8,488 nt of DNA from Parachlamydiaceae bacterium (GCA_013817115.1 JACDDG010000086.1:1-8488), one strand, 5' to 3'. Positions 1 through 6,596 are shown, counted from the stretch's first letter. Notes: generated by a model not told the origin, from the sequence alone. Translations and numbers: made by a program.

Positions 1-93
1 GATATCCCCTTACTTGATTCAATTGCTGCAATTAGTCGAGACGCTACCTTACATGCACTTAACAAGCTGTTTAGCTTGCCGGATCGGGAGTAA
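1..93 (+). CDS. C-terminal end of an unidentified protein (5' end outside the window)
   Basis: Frame 1 is open from the first base to a TAA at 91-93 and gives 30 residues ending LNKLFSLPDRE. The composition (helical, L/A/D/R mix) looks like real coding sequence, but I do not recognise the family and too little is present to assign a role. The stop lies two bases before the large inverted repeat at 95-242, which could serve as its 3' boundary. The start and most of the gene are outside the window. Confidence 0.45.
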   Translation, partial: DIPLLDSIAAISRDATLHALNKLFSLPDRE

Positions 94-94
94 G

Positions 95-242
95 TAACGA
101 CAAACGACCTTAAAGACAAAGGACAATAATGACTCCAAGGGCACCATCGACATCTGTTATCGCTTTTTTGGTTGTGATATAAAACGTCATTAAAGTCTTT
201 CGAGTCATTATTGTCCTTTGTCTTTAGGGTCGTTTGTCGTTA
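95..242. repeat. Large inverted repeat, 41-bp arms
   Basis: The arm at 95-135 is the reverse complement of 202-242 with a single mismatch (40/41), separated by a 66-base centre. The arms include GACAAAGGACAATAATGACTC and its complement. The layout resembles a small palindromic or MITE-like element rather than a simple terminator, because the stem is long, the loop large and no T-run follows. It sits directly after one coding end and about 50 bases before the start of the interrupted gene. No clear target duplication is visible at its edges. Confidence 0.75.
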
Positions 243-295
243 GCGTCGTTTGCCTAAACCTGATGCGTATGGCTTCAATGTTGAGCTATAACAAA

Positions 296-427
296 ATGAA
301 AATAGATAAACTGCGAGAAATTATTTCCCAAAATAATTGGAATGACATTGTCTCAACTTATTCAAGCAAAAATATATGTTCTTTGCTTGATTTTAAAGAA
401 GTAATGCAATTAGCAAACAATCTTTTT
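296..427 (+). pseudogene. 5' half of an interrupted gene (unknown all-helical protein)
   Basis: The start is taken at ATG 296 because the natural-looking N-terminus begins MKIDKLREIISQNNWND. Upstream in-frame ATGs would place coding sequence in the inverted repeat. No strong ribosome binding site is visible. The 44 codons end at ...MQLANNLF at base 427, where the IS tip begins. In its present form the frame reads on into the element and stops at 470-472 after about 15 foreign residues. Its continuation is at 5610-6053: joining 427 to 5610 gives ANNLF-YDNFQDD with no frame change. The full product would be 191 residues, probably helical and cytoplasmic. The family is not recognised. Confidence 0.85.
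420..427. repeat. Target site duplication, left copy (ATCTTTTT)
   Basis: The 8 bases immediately outside the left IS tip (428) are identical to the 8 bases immediately outside the right tip (5602-5609). Keeping one copy restores the reading frame of the interrupted gene. This supports a single transposition event involving the whole 428-5601 block. Confidence 0.9.
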
Positions 428-451
428 GGCTATTGGTTTAATTTCGTCCAA
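428..451 (+). repeat. Left terminal inverted repeat of the IS (24 bp)
   Basis: Identical over 24 bases to the reverse complement of 2416-2439. The next bases differ (TGGA against CGAA). The same tip, extended to 28 identical bases, is found inverted at the right end of the whole element (5601 inward). Confidence 0.9.
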
Positions 452-701
452 TGGATATTCTTTGCTGACTGATTTTTCTGTAGCCTAAACTGGCGGTCGA
501 ATTAAACCAAAATACCGTTATATTGGGCAGAGATTTTACCGTACCTTGCTTGATGCAGGAAAGATGCAGGAAATCCAGACCTCATGAAAAGTGCTTCGCA
601 CTTATTTGTTAATTTTCGTCAGAAAAGTGAAAAAAGTCTTTAAATAAAATGGCTTGTCAATTAAATTTTTGTTTCTAAAGCAAAAAAAACAATGACAAGC
701 C
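452..701 (+). promoter_or_regulatory. IS leader with conserved subterminal block and start-codon hairpin
   Basis: There is no coding sequence in this 250-base leader. Bases 516-548 are identical over 33 bp to the right-arm remnant, although the sequence around them has diverged, so this may be a transposase-binding or control site. A small hairpin (AAGTGC-TTC-GCACTT) lies near 590. The arms GGCTTGTCA (651-659) and TGACAAGCC (693-701) pair across a 33-base loop and end directly against the transposase ATG at 702. No Shine-Dalgarno sequence is visible. Such a fold could limit translation from read-through transcripts, as known for some IS elements; applying that here is inference. Confidence 0.5.
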
Positions 702-2407
702 ATGAACATATCTTCTCAAATCAACGAAAAAAAATCTAGAAAATATCACCTCATCAGCCGAGATATTCAGGCTAAAATTCTCGAGGAGTCAGAAAGACAC
801 TCTCAACGAGATTTGGCAAAAAAATATGATGTTCCTAGAACAACCCTACAGCATTGGATCGATCGAAAGGAAAAACTTAAGACAACAGATCCAAATGTAG
901 CCGCATTTTTTGAATCACCTTCCGGGCAAGCATGGCTACATAAGATGGTCTTAGGTACTTTTGTGGTTTTCCATCATAATGGCAATAGTGGGATTCCTGA
1001 TCTTCATGAGTATTTCGAGATTATAGAAGTAAATACATTTGTAGGGACCTCATTTCTGCATTACAAAGGGTTAGCAAGACTATCGATGAGCAGATAGTTA
1101 TATTCGGAAATAAAGAGACTCAAAGACTTGCGGTAAATATGCCCCATCGAAATATCCCGGGAGCACTTGATGAAAACTTTATTATGGATGAGATGACCCT
1201 TATTTTGATGGATCCGATTTCAGGATTTATTCTAGCCGAGGAGATCGAGGAAAAAAGAGATGCCGAAACTTGGCATAAAGTCACTCAAGGAGGCTTAAAA
1301 GGTTTAAAAGTCACCATTCATCAATTTGTCGGGGACGAAGCCGGAGGTCTTACAAAGCTGGCTACTGGCATAATGAACGTGATTAAGGGGTCGGATCTCT
1401 TTCATATCCAACAGGAAATTACCAAGGGGCTTACGAGCCATTTGGCAAGAACTTTAGAGCAAGTTAAAAGGAAAGAAGATGACTTTCAAAAAGAAAAACG
1501 AGAGGTACTTTCAAAATTGCAGGATCACTTGAAACAAGTAGATAAGATAGAGGAGTTACCTAAAAGAGGAATAAATACCGGAAAGAGACTCATCAGAATA
1601 GAAAAGGAAGAAAAAGCCAATCGAAAAAAAAGAGAAGTCACTGAAAAACAATATCAAACGGCCCAAGAAGCAAGGAGAAGCATTACTGACTCGTATCATC
1701 CATTTAGTCTAGATACTGGAGAAAGGCAAAACCCGGAAACTGTTAAAAGCAAGCTTGAAAAATCATATTCAGTGCTTGAAGCAGTGGCCAAAGAAGCTGG
1801 TTGTACAGGTAAGCAAAAGCAAAGACTAGAAAAGTCTAAGGGATCGATGCCTTCTATGATTGCAGTGATAGTTTTTTTCTTTTCTTTTCTTACAATGACA
1901 ATCAATTCCATGGGATTAAACGCTTCAAGTGCTACATTATTTGAGGAGCTCACGTCGATACAATATTTAAAACTGTGTTTACAAAGAGCCAAAAAAAAGA
2001 AAAAAAAAGAGCAGATAGCGGTGATCTTAGAGAAAATGGAGAATCGGCTTAGGAATAACCCGTTATGGCAAGAGATATCTAAGGCAGTGCAAGCTGAATG
2101 GTGGAATAAGGCGTTAGAATGTGCACAAGTATTTCAACGATCTAGTTCATGCGTAGAAGGGAGGAATGGACAGTTATCTTTGAAGTTTCACGCTTTTCGT
2201 CGCATAAATGTAAACAGTCTCAAAGTCTTAACCGTTCTACATAATTTTTTTATTAGAAGACCAAACGGCAGCACTGCAGCGGAAAGATTTTTTGGACAGA
2301 AACAAGAAGATCTGTTTACATCTATATTAGATAAGGTGGAATTGCCGAGACCAAGAAAAAAACATCGAAGAGAATCTAAAAAGAGCAAAGAAAAGCAAGT
2401 CGCTTAG
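702..2407 (+). pseudogene. IS transposase, HTH plus DDE-type core (DUF6399-like), split by a frameshift
   Basis: The N-terminal piece (702-1097) carries a helix-turn-helix around SQRDLAKKYDVPRTTLQHW. The second piece is read in the -1 frame, open from 1010 to 2407, and carries the catalytic core. Likely acidic residues are D in ALDENF (about 1169), D in GDEAGG (about 1334) and E in CVEGRNG (2156-2158). The CVEGRNG...HNFFIRRPNG-AAERFF ending resembles transposases with a DUF6399 C-terminus; this is from memory. The frames join naturally near 1050-1055: adding one T to the TTT run gives VGTSF-SALQRVSKTIDEQI, about 568 residues in all. No slippery heptamer is obvious, so loss of one base is more likely than programmed frameshifting. 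The long central section is lysine-rich and probably coiled. The gene starts at ATG 702, directly after the hairpin arm. Confidence 0.8.
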
Positions 2408-2415
2408 GCAATTCG

Positions 2416-2439
2416 TTGGACGAAATTAAACCAATAGCC
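2416..2439 (-). repeat. Right terminal inverted repeat of the IS (24 bp)
   Basis: Perfect complement of 428-451. It marks the inner end of the left IS. Beyond it begins passenger DNA with no copy of the outer duplication. A TTG at 2416 within the repeat opens a frame that reads into the truncated passenger gene. Confidence 0.9.
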
Positions 2440-3036
2440 CACGCAGTTAGTAGAGGATTTTTTCCAGGCAGCAGATATCGTCTTTTTGTTACGCAATCTT
2501 GTAGGCCGAGCATGTTTTTCTATTTTCTAATTGCTAATGAAAACGGAGAACTTATGATTGAAGGGACAGAAAATGAGAAATTTGAAAATGAGTATTCTTT
2601 ACTTTTTGGACACATGAATGGAGAGGAAACTGCCTTTACCCTAATTTCGGAGGATGGTTTAGAAATCGTATCAGCCGTAGCAGTACAAAAGCCGCTAATG
2701 GCGTTGGGGAAAGATGGATCAGTAATAAAAATGCGTCTTGCTACAAGTAAGGTAGATTGTTTTTTAGTGCAGTGTACAGGCCTAAATCCCAACGAAAACT
2801 TTAAATATATTTCCACTATTTGTCATAAGAAAGACCAACATACATCAGCCGCAGATGCTAAAGGCAATTGGCAGACAATGTTATATCCTGCCGTTATTGG
2901 GCTTGAAGGGGGGTTTGGGTCTCTACAAATAAGACGTGAAAATGGAGATGACTTAAAAGTAAATTATCTGTGGGGAAAAGACGCCATAAAAGTTACTAGA
3001 AAAGAAATAGAAAAAAATAATTCGAACAAAAGTTAA
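2440..3036 (+). pseudogene. Unknown protein, 5' end removed by the IS
   Basis: A frame of 198 codons begins right at the IS edge and runs to TAA 3034-3036. Its first residues (RGFFPGSRYRLF) already look like the middle of a folded domain, so the true N-terminus, perhaps with a secretion signal, is missing. The sequence is beta-rich with recurring patterns (RGFFPGSRY, GEETAFTLISEDGLE, FGSLQIRRENGDDLK) and a lysine/asparagine-rich tail. It could be an exported or surface protein, but I do not recognise a named family. The frame is also open through the 24-bp inverted repeat to a TTG at 2416, so an IS-started chimeric product is formally possible. No ribosome binding site is seen there. Confidence 0.6.
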
Positions 3037-3691
3037 AATGCTAAAAATGGAATGTTTTTTTGTGTTAATATTAGCTGCTGATAACTAAGCCAGTTTTGGT
3101 TGAAGCCAAATTAATTATCAAAATAACATTACTAATTTCTGCTGGTAAAGTAACTCTTTTTAGAGCAGTTTTAGGTCCTTCCAGTAGTTTTGCGTCTGTT
3201 ACATACTCCCATCACATCACATAGAAGATCGTCCAGATAAGGAAATTTCCAATGTTCGAATACACCAATCTGACAAGCCCTCTCGCACGGATAATTACAA
3301 TTATTAAATAATAAAGTGACGCAACATAAAGAATTTCTTGAAAGCATGCTTTCAAAAATATCTTGAATAATGTATGATTTTCGACGAAGCAGGATACAAA
3401 AGCGAATAACAAAATAAGTTCTAATATAAATGAATAAGACTTAGTCAGCTTTTTTGAAATTAAATCTTCTTTGGAAGTCGCCCGCATGGCCTTTAATTAT
3501 CTTAAGGGTGATTCCGGTGACTTCCAACGAAGATTATAATAGACGTATAATGCGATTTCTTCACTTTTTTGTTTCTATGTGAGTATTTTACACGAATCCT
3601 TACCGCCTACCAAATACACCATTTTACAATGAAGTATTTTTTTTTAATGAAAGACCTTAAGCCTAAAAGATGGAGAAAATGAATCAGTCCT
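3037..3691. other. Passenger DNA without a convincing gene
   Basis: This 655-base AT-rich stretch contains the inverted repeat at 3463-3535 and no supported gene. A minus-strand frame from 3487 down to 3071 is open except for one TGA (3212-3214). Its lower part (3071-3211) reads coding-like, ending LPAEISNVILIINLAS...VISS. Its upper part is a hydrophobic stretch that looks like random translation of AT-rich DNA. It may be the decayed end of an old gene. No promoter or tRNA was found. Confidence 0.4.
3463..3535. repeat. Inverted repeat, 20-bp arms with two mismatches
   Basis: The arm 3463-3482 (AATCTTCTTTGGAAGTCGCC) pairs with 3516-3535 at 18 of 20 positions, around a 33-base loop. There is no T-run, so a simple terminator is unlikely. 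It may be a small repetitive palindromic element or the remains of one. Confidence 0.55.
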
Positions 3692-4201
3692 TCAGAATTC
3701 CAAAATGAGAGCGTGGATTTCTGCAAACGTACGATTAAAGCAGGGGATTTCACCTTCGATCCATTGAGCTGAATCGATTGACATCGCTGATTCTTTAATT
3801 AAATTAGGTTTACGCATAAGAGCATTTAACCTATGAATTATTTCTATTTTAGAATCACAGGCATCCACATCTGACATATAACTTATCATCTCCTGTAGTC
3901 TCACAATCACACTATTTGATTGATTATAAACAACCACAAGCATTTCTGTTTTTTCCAATCGATTTAAATTTAGGTGAACTATGGATTCTATTTCTGTAAA
4001 AATCTTTTCAAATAGTGTTAGACATGATGAAAGTACTAGCTTTTCAATTCAAGCAACTAAAGTTGCTACAGCTGTTGATAAGACCGTTTCCTTCCAATTA
4101 ATAAATTCAGACCTTTTATTTACTTCGCTCAGTTTAAATCCTTTATTTAATTTTACTATTAAAAATATTATTACGTCAAACTTTACTTTCCCTTGAAGTT
4201 T
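3692..4201 (-). pseudogene. Remnant of an unknown helical protein gene with an in-frame stop
   Basis: The minus frame ending at TAA 3692-3694 is open up to a TGA at 4049-4051, and open again above it to a TAG at 4202-4204. Both parts look like one protein: ...FINWKETVLSTAVATLVA, stop, IEKLVLSSCLTLFEKIFTEI..., ending FAEIHALILEF. No ATG, GTG or TTG start is seen in the upper part. Below the stop the first usable start is a TTG at 3956-3958, with no clear ribosome binding site. The predicted product is alpha-helical and soluble. The family is unknown. The simplest reading is a decayed gene that lost its start and gained a nonsense mutation. A plus-strand frame at 3981-4196 overlaps it but looks like its antisense shadow. 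Confidence 0.5.
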
Positions 4202-4232
4202 CTAAAAAAGAAAAAAACAAGCATAATTTTAT

Positions 4233-4265
4233 AAAAAACCCTATTGAGCCTTGACCAACAGGGTT
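4233..4265 (-). terminator. Rho-independent terminator of the coiled-coil gene
   Basis: Arms AACCCTATTG (4237-4246) and CAACAGGGTT (4256-4265) pair over 10 positions with one weak pair, around a 9-base loop. On the minus strand the stem is followed by six T (4233-4238), the classical intrinsic terminator form. It lies 31 bases past the stop of the minus-strand gene at 4296. Confidence 0.8.
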
Positions 4266-4295
4266 GTATTTAAATTGAAGTTTAAAAAATCTCTT

Positions 4296-4943
4296 TTATA
4301 GTTTACCTATTTTAGCAACTAAGCCATTATATTCGAGACAAAATTTTTGAAGTTTTGGTAATACTGACTCTAAACCAACACGAGTTGGTTGGATTTCAGG
4401 TTTTAATTCTTCACCCCAGAGGATAAGTTTGTTTGAATGTTCAAGTAATGCTTTATTTTCAGGGGAATCATTTAATTTTGAAACGCTTTCCAGTTTTGAT
4501 TTTAACACAGAAATGCACTTTTCTAGTTTTTCAAGCATCGCTTTAGCTTTTTGTTCTCTACCAGCTTGAGCTTGTTGGATATGTTGCTGGCCTTGTTCCC
4601 GCAAGGTTGCTGCTTTTTCAGCTAATGCCCTGCCTTCGTTTTTTAACATTAATGCTTGACTAGCTAAAATATCAGCTTGATCAGACATCTCCTTACTTTG
4701 CTTTTTCATATCCTGAGCGGTATTAATTATTGTTTGAGTATTTTCTTTCTTCTGACGTAATTCTTCGCCTTTTAATCTATTTGCCTCTATTAATGCTTCT
4801 GTTGAAGCTAATTGGACTTTTGCAGAAGACTTTTGAACTTCGAGTTCGGCTAATCGATTTTTGGACTTGTTAAAAGTTTCCCATTTTTGTTTAAAGGCGG
4901 TTTCTTCTTGTTTTGTTTCGTAACGTACGGTTAATGACTGCAT
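4296..4943 (-). CDS. Long coiled-coil protein, passenger gene of the transposon
   Basis: An intact 215-residue gene starting at ATG 4941-4943 with a strong ribosome binding site (AGGAG, 6-base spacing). It ends TAG at 4296-4298 just before a good terminator. From about residue 8 to 165 the protein is almost entirely charged and alanine/glutamine-rich helix with heptad-like spacing (EELRQKKENTQ, DQADILASQALMLKNEGRAL, REQGQQHIQQAQAGREQ), so a long coiled coil. The C-terminal 50 residues are less regular and include LILWGEELKPEIQPTRVG. There is no signal peptide or membrane segment. The family is not recognised. Coiled-coil proteins of intracellular bacteria are sometimes secreted effectors or structural proteins, but nothing here proves that. 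Promoter, ribosome binding site, reading frame and terminator are all preserved, unlike its neighbours in the element. Confidence 0.85.
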   Translation of the reverse strand: MQSLTVRYETKQEETAFKQKWETFNKSKNRLAELEVQKSSAKVQLASTEALIEANRLKGEELRQKKENTQTIINTAQDMKKQSKEMSDQADILASQALMLKNEGRALAEKAATLREQGQQHIQQAQAGREQKAKAMLEKLEKCISVLKSKLESVSKLNDSPENKALLEHSNKLILWGEELKPEIQPTRVGLESVLPKLQKFCLEYNGLVAKIGKL

Positions 4944-4949
4944 TTTTTT

Positions 4950-4954
4950 CTCCT
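4950..4954 (-). promoter_or_regulatory. Ribosome binding site of the coiled-coil gene
   Basis: AGGAG on the minus strand, six A residues upstream of the ATG at 4941-4943. It fixes the start codon of this gene. Confidence 0.8.
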
Positions 4955-4990
4955 AAAGTTTGTGAAAAATTCAAAATTGAATTCAAAATC

Positions 4991-5020
4991 ATTATAATGT
5001 TAAACATAATTCTTTGTCAA
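4991..5020 (-). promoter_or_regulatory. Consensus sigma-70-type promoter for the coiled-coil gene
   Basis: On the minus strand a perfect TTGACA (5015-5020) and a perfect TATAAT (4991-4996) are separated by 18 bp. They are followed by about 47 bases to the ATG. This is the best promoter match in the window and suggests active housekeeping-type transcription of the passenger gene. Confidence 0.75.
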
Positions 5021-5390
5021 TAGAGATTTCTAATAAAAACTAAAGAACAACTAAATAAATATGCAATACATTTATTAAAAATAATTTTTTGATATAGTGC
5101 TAATGAACCTTCTTTCAAACACATAATGGATGGTCGACAGGCTTTAAGAATTTATGCAAAAGCTAGACCAAAGAGGAGAGATTAAAAATTTAGGTGCATA
5201 AACTCAAAAATTCTGATGACAAAACAAATTGTGATTAATAATACGAAAGGATAAATCAGGAATATTTAAAAGAATTTCAGTCTTGTGGCAGTAGGAGTGA
5301 ATTAAAAATTTATAAAAAATACATTGAAAAATGCATAACTGGAAATATTACCACTTACACTTTATACAGATAGAGGTGCTAAAAGATTTT

Positions 5391-5601
5391 ATTTTATTTA
5401 AAGACTTATTGCACTCTTCAGACAAAAAATTAGCAAATAAGTGGTGAAGCAATTTTCATATGATCTGGATATCTGCATCAAGGTACGGTAAAATCTCTGC
5501 CCAATATAACGCTATTTTTGGTTTCATTCCACCGGCCAGTTTAGGTTACAGAAAAATCAGGCAGCAAAGGATGTCCATTGGACGAAATTAAACCAATAGC
5601 C
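5391..5601 (-). mobile_element. Inverted remnant of a related IS end (right arm)
   Basis: The reverse complement from 5601 matches the left IS from 428 to 650 over 211 bp, with scattered substitutions and one 15-base length difference. The first 28 bases are identical, as is a 33-bp block (5479-5511 against 516-548). Homology stops exactly where the left IS begins its start-codon hairpin (651). No transposase sequence or inner inverted repeat remains, so this arm cannot move alone but still provides an outer end for mobilisation by a transposase supplied from elsewhere. Confidence 0.85.
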
Positions 5602-5609
5602 ATCTTTTT
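5602..5609. repeat. Target site duplication, right copy (ATCTTTTT)
   Basis: Exact copy of 420-427, directly outside the right tip of the element. A sixth T at 5610 belongs to the interrupted gene and begins the next codon, TAT. Confidence 0.9.
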
Positions 5610-6053
5610 TATGATAACTTTCAAGACGATGCCGTTCAGCAATTTGCTTTAAATTTAGTTCTCGAAGCAAAAGAACATTTTGTTGATCAGTGGAAAATGG
5701 ATTGGAAAAATGAGGTATTTCTTGGACATCTTTATTCCATACTTTGGCTTTATGAAGATCAGTACAATTGTTATAAAAAAGCTTTTAACATGCTATCAGA
5801 ACCGCCAGAAGCCTTAATATTACTTCTGGCTGGATGTGATAATTCAACAAGTCTTAATAAGAACATATCTGAAAATTTGTTATTTGAAGCTGTAAATAAA
5901 AAAATAACTTATGAAGCAGCTATCATGATGAGGGCTCTATATCGACGAAAACACGATATACAAAAAGAAAATCATTGGGGTACCATATGTAAGGAACTAA
6001 AAGATAAAAATGTACATTCAGAAATCATTATTCCCGATGTATTGAATTCTTAG
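5602..6053 (+). pseudogene. 3' half of the interrupted gene (unknown all-helical protein)
   Basis: From 5610 the frame reads YDNFQDDAVQQFALNLVLEA and continues for 147 codons to TAG 6051-6053. It completes the piece at 296-427. Translation could restart at ATG 5697, but that would miss the front of the domain and has no clear ribosome binding site. The product is helical with an aromatic-rich middle (KMDWKNEVFLGHLYSILWLYEDQYNCYKKAF), then LILLLAGCDNS and a C-terminus KNVHSEIIIPDVLNS. The length and alternating helices recall small immunity-type or TPR-like proteins, but this is only an impression. A HicB-like relic follows 58 bases later in the same direction. Confidence 0.85.
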
Positions 6054-6111
6054 CGGGGAATTTTTATCCCAATTTTGATTACAGATTAGTTTCTGGAGGT
6101 TTTTAAAGATC

Positions 6112-6394
6112 ATGGTCACTGGAAAAGATTTAGATTATTACATGAATCTTAATTGGACATACGATTGAGAAAGACACCACAAATGACTGGGAGGATCTTT
6201 ATATCATTAGCGTTAATGAACTTCCTGGGGTGTTAACTAATGCTCCAAGTGTACAAGAGGGAATGGATGATATTAAAGATGCTATTTGGGCGGCGGTAGA
6301 ACTGCACTTAAGGCATGGGGAGCCTGTTCCTGAGCCGAAAGAAAGATACTCAATAGCAATGAAGATTAACTCAACGTTAAAGTTCGATCCATAA
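6112..6394 (+). pseudogene. HicB-family antitoxin-like gene, frameshifted
   Basis: The first frame (ATG 6112) gives VTGKDLDYYMNLNWTY and stops at TGA 6166-6168. The rest continues in the next frame from 6164 (IEKDTTNDWEDLYIISVNELPGV...) to TAA 6392-6394. The order DLxYYMNL-Y-IE, then ISVxELPGV, then VQEGMDDIKDAIWAAVELHL, then GEPVPEP, is the classical HicB partial-RNase-H-like antitoxin fold. HicB normally binds the HicA mRNA-cleaving toxin and represses the operon, but no HicA gene is found beside it. Restoring two bases (AC) after TAC near 6162 would give WTYTIEK, the expected family motif. GGAGG at 6095-6099 could be its ribosome binding site, at a long spacing of 12 bases. It is probably a solitary decayed antitoxin. 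Confidence 0.7.
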
Positions 6395-6435
6395 GTTTAC
6401 CGATGATTCGATCTGGCCTAAGTTTCAGACCTGAC

Positions 6436-6491
6436 ATTCTGACATTTGCACATCTAGGATGAAAATTTTCACTTGAAGCAAATGTCAGAAT
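6436..6491. repeat. Inverted repeat between the hicB relic and rpoN, 14-bp perfect arms
   Basis: ATTCTGACATTTGC (6436-6449) pairs perfectly with 6478-6491 across a 28-base centre, which itself contains the palindrome TGAAAATTTTCA (6460-6471). It lies between the convergent ends of the hicB relic and rpoN and may act as a shared transcription barrier. Neither strand has a proper T-run, so a repeat element is equally possible. Confidence 0.6.
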
Positions 6492-6596
6492 ATCACTTCA
6501 GACACCTATGGCGGGGCATTCCTTATTTTTTTCAGAAAGGCTTGCTTAAGACAAAATTTGTCATGAAATCCTGCGCACTTTTTGCCTTTAATAGCA

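Larger units (their letters stand above)
428..2439 (+). mobile_element. Full-length insertion sequence (left arm), 2012 bp
   Basis: The element is bounded by 24-bp perfect terminal inverted repeats (428-451 and 2416-2439, tips GGCTATTGG / CCAATAGCC). It carries one transposase in two frames (702-2407) and a 5' leader of about 250 bases. The TAG stop of the transposase lies 8 bases before the right repeat, a typical compact IS layout. The outer 8-bp duplication is a target size used by several IS families. I cannot place it in a named family with certainty. Confidence 0.85.
4944..5390. other. AT-rich region with promoter and short degenerate coding fragments
   Basis: The left part holds the ribosome binding site and promoter of the coiled-coil gene. 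The rest has no intact gene. On the plus strand, short frames look like broken coding sequence: a piece beginning MDGRQALRIYAKARPKRRD (from about 5126), one beginning MTKQIVINNTKG (from about 5218), and, in a shifted frame directly after it, YERINQEYLKEFQ...ITTYTLYR to a TAG near 5373. They may be relics of one or two small genes. The family is unknown. Confidence 0.35.
428..5601 (+). mobile_element. Composite-transposon-like element, 5174 bp
   Basis: Both outer ends begin GGCTATTGGTTTAATTTCG when read inward. They are homologous over 211-223 bp and are bracketed by the 8-bp duplication ATCTTTTT. The left arm is a full-length IS with its own inner inverted repeat ending at 2439. The right arm is a shortened inverted relative. 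The centre holds a 5'-truncated gene, a pseudogene, an intact coiled-coil gene and decayed DNA. The left IS alone is not flanked by a duplication: the 8 bases after 2439 are CACGCAGT, not ATCTTTTT. That supports movement of the whole block rather than an isolated IS insertion. The alternative of two independent insertions plus rearrangement would not predict the matched outer duplication and restored frame. Confidence 0.85.

Noticed and set aside
1010..1097. Programmed -1 frameshifting in the transposase
   Set aside because: No X-XXY-YYZ slippery heptamer in the right frame and no obvious downstream stimulatory stem in the overlap. A single lost T gives a better protein join.
3235..3300. tRNA-like GTTCGAATAC loop
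   Set aside because: The flanking bases do not form a T-stem, acceptor stem or anticodon arm.
3212..3487. Minus-strand 91-codon hydrophobic frame
   Set aside because: It has no ribosome binding site, its composition is expected from AT-rich DNA, and its start lies in an inverted repeat. It is kept only as a note in the region entry.
3981..4196. Plus-strand 71-codon frame with an AGGTGA-like site before its ATG
   Set aside because: Its S/T/N/F-rich product looks like antisense translation of the helical minus-strand remnant, which has the more natural composition. The ribosome binding site match is probably chance.
3071..4201. Possible reassignment of TGA to tryptophan, because two cargo frames have in-frame TGA
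   Set aside because: The intact genes use TGG for Trp and contain no internal TGA, and the surrounding cargo is decaying. Ordinary nonsense mutation is simpler.
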